This document shows positions 36,952-44,820 of a DNA stretch of 64,000 bases, one piece after another (the stretch's first letter is position 1; each line of letters opens with the position of its first letter). The DNA is from Cryobacterium gelidum (lineage in GTDB: Bacteria > Actinomycetota > Actinomycetes > Actinomycetales > Microbacteriaceae), in assembly GCF_004403985.1 (NCBI RefSeq), contig NZ_SOHL01000030.1:296-64295 (forward strand). The letters run 5' to 3'. The notes beneath the pieces were generated by a model that was not told the origin of the DNA, did not search any database, and was given only the letters and a program-made list of their open reading frames with translations. The translations under genes were made by a program, and so were the position numbers.

Positions 36952-37728
36952 TCACCAGGTCGTGATGGCGAACGCGATGAAGGTTGCCGCCCCGAGCAAC
37001 ACCAGGAGGGTGCTCGTGACGATCGCGGTCAGGGTGAGGCGTCGACGGCGCCGAGATTTGGCCAGGGTACGCTGCCGGATGAGGGCGGCCGCCGCGGCGA
37101 GCGCGATGCGAGCCAGATCGGGCGTGTTGGCTGGTGCTGATGCTGATGCTGATGCTGATACTGATACTGATACTGATACTGATACTGATACTGATACTGA
37201 TACTGATACTGATACTGATGCTGAGGCTGATGCTGAGGCTGAGGCTGATGCTGATGCCGGTGCTTCGGCGATGACCGGGGCCGGCCGCGCCGCATAGCGC
37301 ACACTCGACCCGCTCCGCACCTGTGGCGGCTCGTAGCGGCGTTGCAGTGCGTCGACGACGGGAGTGGGTGCGGCTGACGCCGCCCTCCGACCGCTGAGGA
37401 GCGTGTCGTTGCTCGTGCTGTCCCGGGAAGAACGCACTGTGGAGTCATCGGTTGGATCTGCGTCGTCGCTGGGAGCTTCTGATGCCTCACCTGGGCCGCT
37501 CGCCGCGGACTTTCTTTCCACGACGAGGGTGTGTTCGTCGGTGGTGCGCTGCACGATTCGCGTCTGGTCGTCGTCGGGTTCAGCGGGTTGGTTGGACTCG
37601 CTACTTGGCGCCGGCACCGAAGCGCCATGGCGCGGCGCGCCTCGGCGAACAATGCGGGTTGCCTCGTCGAGGTCGTCGGCCGTCTCGGGCGCTGGCACCG
37701 AGGCCGGGCGTCGCGGGTCACCGGACGG
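36952..37728 (-). CDS. Tail-anchored acidic protein with three D-x-T-x-[IV]-V-x-R motifs and a Ser-Val/Ser-Ala repeat
   Basis: A protein of about 258 residues, mostly low complexity and probably disordered, with one membrane helix at the very C-terminus (LTAIVTSTLLVLLGAATFIA), preceded by a basic RRRRR stretch, so it should be tail-anchored with the N-terminus in the cytoplasm. Three similar motifs occur: DEATRIVRR (Thr25), DDQTRIVQR (Thr57) and DEHTLVVER (Thr68). A run of 20 hexamers encodes alternating Ser-Ala and Ser-Val before the helix. The start at 37728 overlaps the PP2C stop by 11 bases. The frame extends to 37848 with other ATGs, none with a good ribosome binding site, so the start is uncertain. 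It is the last gene of the locus. No family was recognised; a phospho-substrate of the local kinase is inferred. Confidence 0.65.
   Translation of the reverse strand, partial: PSGDPRRPASVPAPETADDLDEATRIVRRGAPRHGASVPAPSSESNQPAEPDDDQTRIVQRTTDEHTLVVERKSAASGPGEASEAPSDDADPTDDSTVRSSRDSTSNDTLLSGRRAASAAPTPVVDALQRRYEPPQVRSGSSVRYAARPAPVIAEAPASASASASASASASVSVSVSVSVSVSVSVSVSVSASASASAPANTPDLARIALAAAAALIRQRTLAKSRRRRRLTLTAIVTSTLLVLLGAATFIAFAITTW
37136..37255. repeat. Tandem hexanucleotide repeat, 20 units, within a gene
   Basis: Four GCTGAT units, ten ACTGAT units (37160-37219) and six GCTGAT/GCTGAG units follow each other without a break. On the minus strand they encode Ser-Ala and Ser-Val dipeptides. The ten identical units are an ideal substrate for slipped-strand changes, each of which would add or remove two residues without a frameshift. 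Confidence 0.97.
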
Positions 37729-38584
37729 CATGGCGGGCCACGCGTTGCACCGGTCGGGTGTCGTCGGTGCGGGTGTCTCCGATATGCGCATGATCGTCGC
37801 CATCGATCGGGACGCCGTGCCACGAGCTGACCCCGCCAGCGATGACATCGATGACGATCACCGACACGTTGTCTCGCCCGCCGTGTTCGAGCGCTCCGGC
37901 GAGCAGCATGTCAGCCGTCTGCTGAACGGTGCCGCCGAGGGTCAGTTTGGCCTTGATGCTCTCGTCGGAGAGTTCGCCGCTGAGTCCGTCGGAGCACACC
38001 AGCAGGCGTTCGCCCGTCACGACCGGGCGCAGCCAGTAGTCCGGGCTGCTGTTGTCGGCGCCCATGGCGCGGGTGATGACGTTCTTGCGCGCGAAGGTGG
38101 CGACATCCGCTTTGAGCAGGGACCCGGCGTCGATGAGTTCCTGGGCCAGGGAATGATCGACCGTGAGCTGCTGCAAGTTTCCGCCGTGCAAACGGTAGAC
38201 CCGCGAGTCGCCCACGTTTACGATGAGCCAGTGCGGGGCATCCTCGTGGTCGATGAGCACGAGACCGGTCAGCGTGCTGCCGGCGCCGCGCCCGGTCGAA
38301 TCCGACACGACGCGCACCGCGCGGTGGGCGCGCTCCACCGCGGCCACCACGTCGCCAGCCAGAACGCCGGTGCCGGCGACGCAGGTCTGAAATTCGGCGA
38401 TCACGGCGGCGCTGGCGCGGTGGCCGGCTTCGAGCCCGCCCATTCCGTCGGCGACGAGGAACACCGGAGACGCCGCCAGCAGGGAGTCTTCGTTCTCGTT
38501 CCGCTTGCGGCCGACGTCGGTGCGCGCGCCGTACCGCAGCGACACTTCAGCGCTGGTTACTCGCTGGTCGGCAAGGTGGGTCAT
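37718..38584 (-). CDS. PP2C-family Ser/Thr protein phosphatase
   Basis: A metal-dependent phosphatase of 288 residues (PstP/Stp type, without a membrane helix). The PP2C motifs are all there: RYGARTDVGRKRNENED, VADGMGGLEAG, GSTLTGLVLI, NVGDSRVYRLHGG, LLVCSDGLSGEL and GGRDNVSVIVIDV, with the aspartates that bind Mn/Mg. It sits directly behind the FHA gene and belongs to the same unit as a Ser/Thr kinase, so it should reverse that kinase's phosphorylation. Residues after about 260 are a variable tail. Confidence 0.95.
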   Translation of the reverse strand: MTHLADQRVTSAEVSLRYGARTDVGRKRNENEDSLLAASPVFLVADGMGGLEAGHRASAAVIAEFQTCVAGTGVLAGDVVAAVERAHRAVRVVSDSTGRGAGSTLTGLVLIDHEDAPHWLIVNVGDSRVYRLHGGNLQQLTVDHSLAQELIDAGSLLKADVATFARKNVITRAMGADNSSPDYWLRPVVTGERLLVCSDGLSGELSDESIKAKLTLGGTVQQTADMLLAGALEHGGRDNVSVIVIDVIAGGVSSWHGVPIDGDDHAHIGDTRTDDTRPVQRVARHAVR

Positions 38585-38587
38585 GGC

Positions 38588-39808
38588 TCAGGCCTCCAGG
38601 TAGATGCGCGCCGCGAGTTCCCCGAGCAGGAACCGGTCGGTCAGGGGCGCGGTCGCACCCGCATCGAGCTCGTTCTCGATGCCGCCGCCGTCGATGAGCA
38701 CGATGCCGTTGGTCGAGTGCAGGTCGTGAATTTCCCAGGCTCCCTCGACGAAGTCGAGGCGGGCGTGGGTCTTCGAGACTGTCCTTCCGGGGTCGTGCAG
38801 CAGTACTAACTGCGCGTCGGCGTGTGCGCCGTCACGCACGGGGTTGCGCCCGAGGAGCACGACCGGTTTGGTGAGCGAGACCTTCAGGCCGTGTTCGGTT
38901 TCGAGGGTCCACGGCTTCATACGACGCACCACGATCATGGTCTGGTCGAGGTCATCGTCGTCGGCTTCGGCGCCCGAGTCGAGGGCGACGGAAGGGGCGG
39001 ATGCGGCCTCATTGACGGATGCTGCGGCGTGCGCCGGAAAAGACGGAGCGGTCGCGCCTCCGGCAGCGGTAGGTGCCGCGGGCGGTGCCGCGACCGCGGA
39101 GGCATCCGTTGCCGCGGGCGGTGCGGACGACTCGGAGACGGCTGGTGGAACAGGCCGGGCGCTCACATAGAACGGCGGCGGCCCGGTGGGCAGACCACGC
39201 ACGGCCGGCGGTGCGGGAGAAGCAGGAGGTACCAAAGGTGCGGTCTCCAGCACTGCGGGGGGCCGGGCCGGGGGCAGGGGCGGCTCGGCCAGCGGAGGCA
39301 CTGCCAGCGGAGGCACTGCCAGCGGTGGCGGCGTCGGCGTCATGACGCTTTGGCCCGCCGGCGCGGATGCTGCCAACATCATTGACAGCGGCGTCACCGG
39401 GACAAACGGAACGTAACCGGTCGCGGCGGTCGCGGGCATCCAGCCGGTGTCTACGGACCTGCCGAATCCGAGCACGCCGGCCCAGAGGGGAAAGGACACC
39501 AGGCAGAGCAGGGTGAACCCGCCGCCGTGGCCCAGCCGTCGATTGACGTTGTTGACCGCCATGATGAAGACGACGAGGGCCACCAGATTTGCGGCCGGTA
39601 TGAACAGGCCAAGCACCCACAGGGCCGAATACCGACCGAGCTCGAACAGGGTGATGCTGTTGACGATCGGAATCCAGCCCTTCCAGGCCTGCTCCCCGAG
39701 CTTCACAAAGACCTTGCCGAGGGCGATCGACGAGACGACGTAGACGCCGACACTGAACAGCAGGACCACCATGATGATCGCGATCATCGCTCCAGATGAT
39801 TCATCCAT
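38588..39808 (-). CDS. Membrane protein with C-terminal FHA domain
   Basis: A 406-residue protein in three parts: about four membrane helices at 8-125 (DUF5684-like layout, with GWIPIVNSITLFELG), a long Ala/Pro-rich linker (about 140-285), and a C-terminal FHA domain (about 310-385) with VLLGRNPVRDG, TVSKTHARL and DLHSTNGIVLIDG. These carry the Arg, Ser/Thr, His and Asn residues that read phosphothreonine. Just before the FHA domain is DDLDQTMIVVRR (Thr290), the same motif seen in the tail-anchored protein; it resembles the self-regulating phospho-site of GarA/Rv1827-type FHA proteins. It ends one base before the transglutaminase-like gene's end region and 3 bases ahead of PP2C. Confidence 0.9.
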   Translation of the reverse strand: MDESSGAMIAIIMVVLLFSVGVYVVSSIALGKVFVKLGEQAWKGWIPIVNSITLFELGRYSALWVLGLFIPAANLVALVVFIMAVNNVNRRLGHGGGFTLLCLVSFPLWAGVLGFGRSVDTGWMPATAATGYVPFVPVTPLSMMLAASAPAGQSVMTPTPPPLAVPPLAVPPLAEPPLPPARPPAVLETAPLVPPASPAPPAVRGLPTGPPPFYVSARPVPPAVSESSAPPAATDASAVAAPPAAPTAAGGATAPSFPAHAAASVNEAASAPSVALDSGAEADDDDLDQTMIVVRRMKPWTLETEHGLKVSLTKPVVLLGRNPVRDGAHADAQLVLLHDPGRTVSKTHARLDFVEGAWEIHDLHSTNGIVLIDGGGIENELDAGATAPLTDRFLLGELAARIYLEA

Positions 39809-42436
39809 TTATGATTCGCGGCCGCTGGTGGGCGACCGCTCCCCCATTCTGTTCGTGTCGCGCCGGTTCAGGCGCTCGGTGGTGACGTCGCGTCGAGATG
39901 CGCTGGGTCGAAAAGTGTAGAGTCGGCGGGCATCCGCTAGCCGAGAAAAGGAGCGCAGCGAGATGGCCGCGCGCAGCCGTTGGCGCCGGGTTCCGCTCGC
40001 CGCGAGCCCAGCGCGTTCGGCCGTGACGAGGGCCCAGAAGGCATCGCTCTCGGCGGCACGCGGCGGGGTCGCCCCAAAGACGGCCCGGTCGGCCAGGGTC
40101 GCCAGGTGCGCGCCACCGACCGATTGGTAGTGCGCGGCGATCTCGACCCGGGTCATGCTGCCCTGGTCGGCGAGGCCGCGGTCGACGGCGGCGTCGATGT
40201 ATTCGTCCCAGCCGCCGGCGAACCGGGCCGAGACGGTGGCAGCACGGGCCCGGTCACGGCGACGCTTGAGTTTGGCACCGAGAATGACCAGGAACGGGGT
40301 GCTGATTGCGAGCAGCGTGGCCAGGCTGATGCCGGCAATCTTGAGGGCCGCGAACAGCCAGGCGAGGTCGGGGGCGGTGACCGGGTCCTGTTCCTGCTGG
40401 TCTTCGCCGCTGGTCGGATCAGCTTCGGGAGCACGCTGCTCGGTGGCGCCCTCCGCGATGACCTCGGTGTTGAATTGCGGGTCGCGGGTCGCGTCGTCCA
40501 TGGGCGACAGTGGGTTCTGAAACTGCGGGGTCACGTCTACCGTGGCCCAGTTGCCGTCGGCGCTGGCCACTTCCACCCAGGCGGCGAGGTTCTGCCCCGA
40601 GCAGACGCCCTGCGGGCAGGCGCCGGGGGCGCCCGAAACTGCAGCGCCCGCCGCATCGAGGGTGAAGCCCACCACCACCCGGGATTCAAACCCGAGGTGG
40701 CGAGCGAGCAGGGCGGTGGCGACGGCGAATTGTTCGTCGTCGCCGATGGCGGCCACGAGCTGGGAATTCTCGGTGGCGGTCGTGCTGTTCTGCTTCTCGA
40801 GCAGGGCGGTGAACAGTGCGTCGATGCGGGCGACCGAGTGTCCAGACCGGCTGGGCGAGAACTGGTAGTCGCCGAGGTCGGCGGTCCAGGAGTCCACGGC
40901 CGGCACGGTCAGGGCGTGGCTGAGGTAGCCGCGCTCGCGCAGGCGGGTGACGAGTTCGGCCAGTCCGGCGCCATCGCGCGTGACGGCCTGGGCGTCGACC
41001 CAGTCGCTCAGGCTCTGCGGAATGAGCGTCTCGTCGATGGCGTCACCGGCCGGGCGGGTGACGCCGGCCAGGGCCGTCGCATCCGCTGGCTGCTGCGAGA
41101 TGATCGTGTAGCGGTCACCGCGGGCGAGGGCGTTGAGTTGAATTGCGGATGCCGTACCCGCGTTGTAGAAGAATCCGTCGCTCAGGTCACCGGCCCGGTC
41201 ACCGGCAAAGCGGATGCTGGCCAGCGCGCCGGCCCCCGGCATCCAGACGCCGGTGTACCCGGCAATGTTGAACCCGGTGGACACGCTGTTCGGTGTCGCC
41301 CCGCGCGCGTGGGGCACCCGGGCGAAGGCGGTGGCCTGGTCTCGTTCGCCCGCGGCGGGGTTCATAACCCGAAAGACCTCGCCGTCGTAGTAGCTGAGCA
41401 CGGCCAGGCGCACACGCGACCCCGTGCCGTTCTCGACAGCCGCGCCGGTCACCGTGAATAGTTCCTTGTCGTACTGTTCGGCGCTGAAGTAGCCCCGGTA
41501 CTGGCTGAGCGGGCTGACGTATTCGCGCAGTTCGACGGCCGGATCGATGCTGCTGCGCAGCACCTCACGGGCCGGCGTCGCGGCAGCCATCGAGAGCCCG
41601 CCGAGCGTGACGCCGACGGCGAGCACGAGAACGCCCCCGGCGAGGGCGGCCCGGCGCAGGCGACCGCCGAGACCGCCGGGCGTGCGCCGCACCCCGCTCG
41701 TGCGGGCGGCAAGGTCGAGCGCCTCGCTGCGGGCCAGGTGGGTGCGCCAGGCGAGAAAGCCGAAGGCGAGCAGCAACGCGGCGAGGCCGATCAGGCTTTC
41801 GCGCGGTGCCGGCACGCTGACACCGAACACGGTCAGCGGAATGCTCACGGCACTCGAACCGAAGAGCAGCCCGAACAGTTGCACCGCAAAGATCAGGGGA
41901 ACGGCGAGGGCGAAGAGTCGCCCGCCGCGCCAGACCAGCGACAGGGCGAGCGTGCTGCCGCCGAGAAACAGCAGAAAGGCCGGCACGAGCAGGGTCTGGT
42001 AGGAGCCGACCGGCAGCTGGATGGTGACGAGTTCTTTCCAGCTGAACACCGTGGCCGTCACCAGATCGAGCAGACCGCCGAGAGCGTTCGGCACGCCCGT
42101 CGATCCGCTGAACAGTGCGGCAGGCACCGCGAGCGGAACGCCCAGCAGCAGGTACGTGCCGAGCACGCTCAGCAGCATGGTGAACCAGGACCAGCCGCGG
42201 CGGGCACCGAGCCAGGCCAGCACCAGACCGGCCGCAATCGCGCCGGCCGCCATGATCAGGTAGCTGGAGTCCTGATAGATCGGCCAGGCCGCGCCGACGG
42301 CGACGAGCATCATCGCCACGACGAACAGGGCGTTGATCGCTCGGGCACGGCGGCCGCCGGGTGCCCGGCGCGCACGAACCGTCGGCACGACGCCGGTTAC
42401 GGGTCGGCCAGCGACGGGCGTTTCGAAGGCGCTCAT
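39809..42436 (-). CDS. Membrane transglutaminase-fold protein, probable pseudoenzyme
   Basis: An 875-residue membrane protein: about eight N-terminal helices (30-270), a large external region with a transglutaminase-like domain (about 520-640), one further helix (about 705-725) and a cytoplasmic tail with a DUF4129-like stretch. The architecture is TgpA/PFNA-Tgm type. The domain ends correctly in NWATVDVTPQ with the catalytic Asp, but the Cys site reads GDDEQFAVATALL (no Cys) and the His site reads LAAWVEV where HAWxEV is normal. It should therefore be inactive. The ATG at 42436 overlaps the DUF58 stop (ATGA). The open frame upstream to 43624 is only a shadow of the DUF58 gene. Confidence 0.9.
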   Translation of the reverse strand: MSAFETPVAGRPVTGVVPTVRARRAPGGRRARAINALFVVAMMLVAVGAAWPIYQDSSYLIMAAGAIAAGLVLAWLGARRGWSWFTMLLSVLGTYLLLGVPLAVPAALFSGSTGVPNALGGLLDLVTATVFSWKELVTIQLPVGSYQTLLVPAFLLFLGGSTLALSLVWRGGRLFALAVPLIFAVQLFGLLFGSSAVSIPLTVFGVSVPAPRESLIGLAALLLAFGFLAWRTHLARSEALDLAARTSGVRRTPGGLGGRLRRAALAGGVLVLAVGVTLGGLSMAAATPAREVLRSSIDPAVELREYVSPLSQYRGYFSAEQYDKELFTVTGAAVENGTGSRVRLAVLSYYDGEVFRVMNPAAGERDQATAFARVPHARGATPNSVSTGFNIAGYTGVWMPGAGALASIRFAGDRAGDLSDGFFYNAGTASAIQLNALARGDRYTIISQQPADATALAGVTRPAGDAIDETLIPQSLSDWVDAQAVTRDGAGLAELVTRLRERGYLSHALTVPAVDSWTADLGDYQFSPSRSGHSVARIDALFTALLEKQNSTTATENSQLVAAIGDDEQFAVATALLARHLGFESRVVVGFTLDAAGAAVSGAPGACPQGVCSGQNLAAWVEVASADGNWATVDVTPQFQNPLSPMDDATRDPQFNTEVIAEGATEQRAPEADPTSGEDQQEQDPVTAPDLAWLFAALKIAGISLATLLAISTPFLVILGAKLKRRRDRARAATVSARFAGGWDEYIDAAVDRGLADQGSMTRVEIAAHYQSVGGAHLATLADRAVFGATPPRAAESDAFWALVTAERAGLAASGTRRQRLRAAISLRSFSRLADARRLYTFRPSASRRDVTTERLNRRDTNRMGERSPTSGRES

Positions 42437-43839
42437 GCGGCTCTGCGGCTGAGCAGGGAACGAAAGTCGTCGAGCACGCCGATGGTCAGCACGCTCGTGC
42501 CGGCCAGGTCGCGAAAGCTCGGCTGCTCGTTGGGGTTGCACAGCACGGCGACGACCTGCACGTTCCCGGCGAATTTCAGGGTGAGCGCCTGCAGACGCCG
42601 CGCGGTCATCGTGGAGCCGCACACCACGAACGCGATGGAAATATCGGGCACCACGCTCGATGCGAGCTCGCAGACGTCTTCGACGTTCATGGCGTGCGGG
42701 CTCACCGCGATCGCGGTGAGGTCGTCGAGCAGGGTACGCGTCGACACGACACTCAGGCTGCGCACCGAACGGATGCTGCGGCGCACGATGCCGGGGATCT
42801 CCGCGCTTGCCACGACGGCCAGGTCTCGACCGTCCCGGATGGCACGCACACCGAGCGAGCCGGTCGCGCTGACCGCCATTTCGAACTCGTCCTCCGAGGC
42901 ATATTCCGCGGCGTTCAGGCTCAGCACGATGGCCAGGCGCGAGCGCCGGCTTTCTTCGAACTGCCGCACCATGAGCTGGCCGGTCTTCGCGGTGGACTTC
43001 CAGTGGATGTGGCGCTGCCCGTCGCCGGGCGCGTACTCGCGAATGGCGTGAAAGGAGATGTCGGAATCGACGATGTCGCTCGTGGGGTTGCCCTCGAGGT
43101 CGCGCACGAAACCGGCGCTCGTACTCGGAATCGACACGGTCACCGGGTGCACGAACAGGCGGTTGACGTCGGCCCAGGGCCGTGAGCGGCCGAGCACACC
43201 GAGCGGGTCGCTGCGCACGGTCGTGACCGGGCCGACATCGATGACGCCGCGGCGGTAGGCGGGCACGCGCACCCGCTCCTCGTGCACCTGGCCGGAGCGC
43301 AACAGCGGCACGTAGACATCCGCCAGACCCTTGCCGATGGGAACGTCGACGCGACCCGGCAGCTCGAGGCGCTTGGACACGTTGGTGACGGTGAGGGTGC
43401 CGAGCACCTCGGTACCGGCTACGACCCGGTCGGCCGGCAGCACGAAGTCCACGCGGTAGGCGCGGCCCCCGGCCAAAAACGGCAGCGAGAGCAGAACGAG
43501 GGCGACCGCCACACACCCGGTCACGATCAGCTCGGTCCAGCCGAAGACGAGGCCGAGCGGCAGCAAGACGATCGCGGCCGCGACCACCACCCAGCCGGCC
43601 GGAGTGACCGTTTCGCCGATCCATTCAACGGATGCCTGCACACCGTTTCGCACAGCGCGCGCGACCTTCATCCAGAGCACCACCGCGCCAACCAGGGTCG
43701 ACGTCGTCGATTTGCTCGTGCGCCCCGAGTAGTTGGTGTGCGTCGCGGAGTACCGGGTGTGCGTGGCAGACCTGGTCTGGGTGTCGCGGCGCGCCGGCCT
43801 CGATGTGGGCGACTGGCGCGATTCGGTGTGAAAGCTCAC
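42433..43839 (-). CDS. DUF58 domain protein
   Basis: A 468-residue membrane protein. The N-terminal 60 residues are rich in Ser, Thr and Arg, with the imperfect repeat SATHTRYSATHTNYSG; then come two close membrane helices (about 68-110), a beta-rich segment, and the DUF58 core with VDSDISFHAIREYAPGDGQRHIHWK followed by TGQLMVRQFEESRRSRLAIVL, a vWA-like fold. DUF58 proteins work together with MoxR ATPases, and here the MoxR gene precedes it with an ATGA overlap and the transglutaminase-like gene follows with another. Confidence 0.93.
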   Translation of the reverse strand: MSFHTESRQSPTSRPARRDTQTRSATHTRYSATHTNYSGRTSKSTTSTLVGAVVLWMKVARAVRNGVQASVEWIGETVTPAGWVVVAAAIVLLPLGLVFGWTELIVTGCVAVALVLLSLPFLAGGRAYRVDFVLPADRVVAGTEVLGTLTVTNVSKRLELPGRVDVPIGKGLADVYVPLLRSGQVHEERVRVPAYRRGVIDVGPVTTVRSDPLGVLGRSRPWADVNRLFVHPVTVSIPSTSAGFVRDLEGNPTSDIVDSDISFHAIREYAPGDGQRHIHWKSTAKTGQLMVRQFEESRRSRLAIVLSLNAAEYASEDEFEMAVSATGSLGVRAIRDGRDLAVVASAEIPGIVRRSIRSVRSLSVVSTRTLLDDLTAIAVSPHAMNVEDVCELASSVVPDISIAFVVCGSTMTARRLQALTLKFAGNVQVVAVLCNPNEQPSFRDLAGTSVLTIGVLDDFRSLLSRRAA

Positions 43840-44801
43840 GCCAGGTCGCTCCGACTGGGCGGGACGACGTCGAGCAGAATCTGACCGATGACGGCGCTCG
43901 CGGTGACACCGTCGAACTCGGCTTCGGGTTCGAGCGCCATCCGGTGCGCCAGCACCCGATCGGCGAGGGCCTTCACGTCGTCGGGAGTGACGAAGGCGCG
44001 GCCGTGCGCCACGGCCCAGGTCTTGGCGGCCTTGGTGAGGGCGCGCGCGCCACGCACGCTGACCCCCATGCGCACTTGGCGGGCCAGACGGGTGGCCTCC
44101 ACCAGGCGGCCGATGTAGTCGTAGACGAGCGGATTCACGAACACACCGCGGGCGATGTCGCTCATGCTCACGAGCGCCTGCGGAGTGATGACGGGGGCGA
44201 GTTCGTGGCGCACGTCGGCGGTGCCCTCGAGGATGCGAATGGTCGCGGCGAGGTCGGGGTAGCCGAGCGAGGCCTTCATCATGAACCGGTCGAGCTGGGC
44301 CTCGGGCAGCCGGTAGGTACCGGCCTGCTCGATCGGGTTCTGGGTGGCGATGACGAGAAATGGCACCCCGGTGGAACGGGTGACGCCGTCGATGGTGACG
44401 TTGCCCTCTTCCATCGCTTCGAGCAGCGCCGACTGGGTTTTGGGGCTGGCCCGGTTGATCTCGTCGGCGAGCACGACGTTGGCGAAGATCGGTCCGCTGT
44501 GAAACTCGAACTCGCCGGTCTTCTGGTCGTAAACGGTGATGCCGGTCACGTCGCCGGGCAGCAGGTCGGGGGTGAACTGGATGCGGGTCGAGACGCCCTG
44601 CACGGTCTGCGACATGGCGCGGGCGAGCGAGGTCTTGCCGGTGCCCGGGTAGTCCTCGAGCAGCAGATGGCCTTCGCTGACCATTGCGGTGAAGGCGAGT
44701 TCGATCACGTGGCGCTTGCCGAGAACGACCTGCTCCACGTTGTCGACCATCATCGTGAAGGTCGCGGCGAACCAGTCTGACTGCTCCGGGGTGATTGTCA
44801 T
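43836..44801 (-). CDS. MoxR-family AAA+ ATPase
   Basis: A 321-residue AAA+ ATPase with Walker A LEDYPGTGKTSLARA (about 49-63), Walker B VVLADEINRASPKTQSALLEA, sensor region FLVIATQNPIEQAGTYRLPEAQ and the AAA lid. MoxR ATPases act as chaperone-like remodelers of vWA/DUF58 partners. It follows the giant surface protein gene after 19 bases, with GAAAGAG ahead of the ATG, and overlaps the DUF58 gene by ATGA. Confidence 0.95.
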   Translation of the reverse strand: MTITPEQSDWFAATFTMMVDNVEQVVLGKRHVIELAFTAMVSEGHLLLEDYPGTGKTSLARAMSQTVQGVSTRIQFTPDLLPGDVTGITVYDQKTGEFEFHSGPIFANVVLADEINRASPKTQSALLEAMEEGNVTIDGVTRSTGVPFLVIATQNPIEQAGTYRLPEAQLDRFMMKASLGYPDLAATIRILEGTADVRHELAPVITPQALVSMSDIARGVFVNPLVYDYIGRLVEATRLARQVRMGVSVRGARALTKAAKTWAVAHGRAFVTPDDVKALADRVLAHRMALEPEAEFDGVTASAVIGQILLDVVPPSRSDLA

Positions 44802-44820
44802 GTGTGTAGCTCTTTCATTG

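Noticed and set aside
37136-37255. Possible CRISPR-like array
   Set aside because: The repeat is a continuous hexamer without spacers and lies inside a coding frame.
42437-43624. N-terminal extension of the transglutaminase-like frame to 1271 codons
   Set aside because: The extension runs through the DUF58 gene in another frame and is Arg-rich shadow sequence; the ATG at 42436 overlaps the DUF58 stop as expected in this operon.
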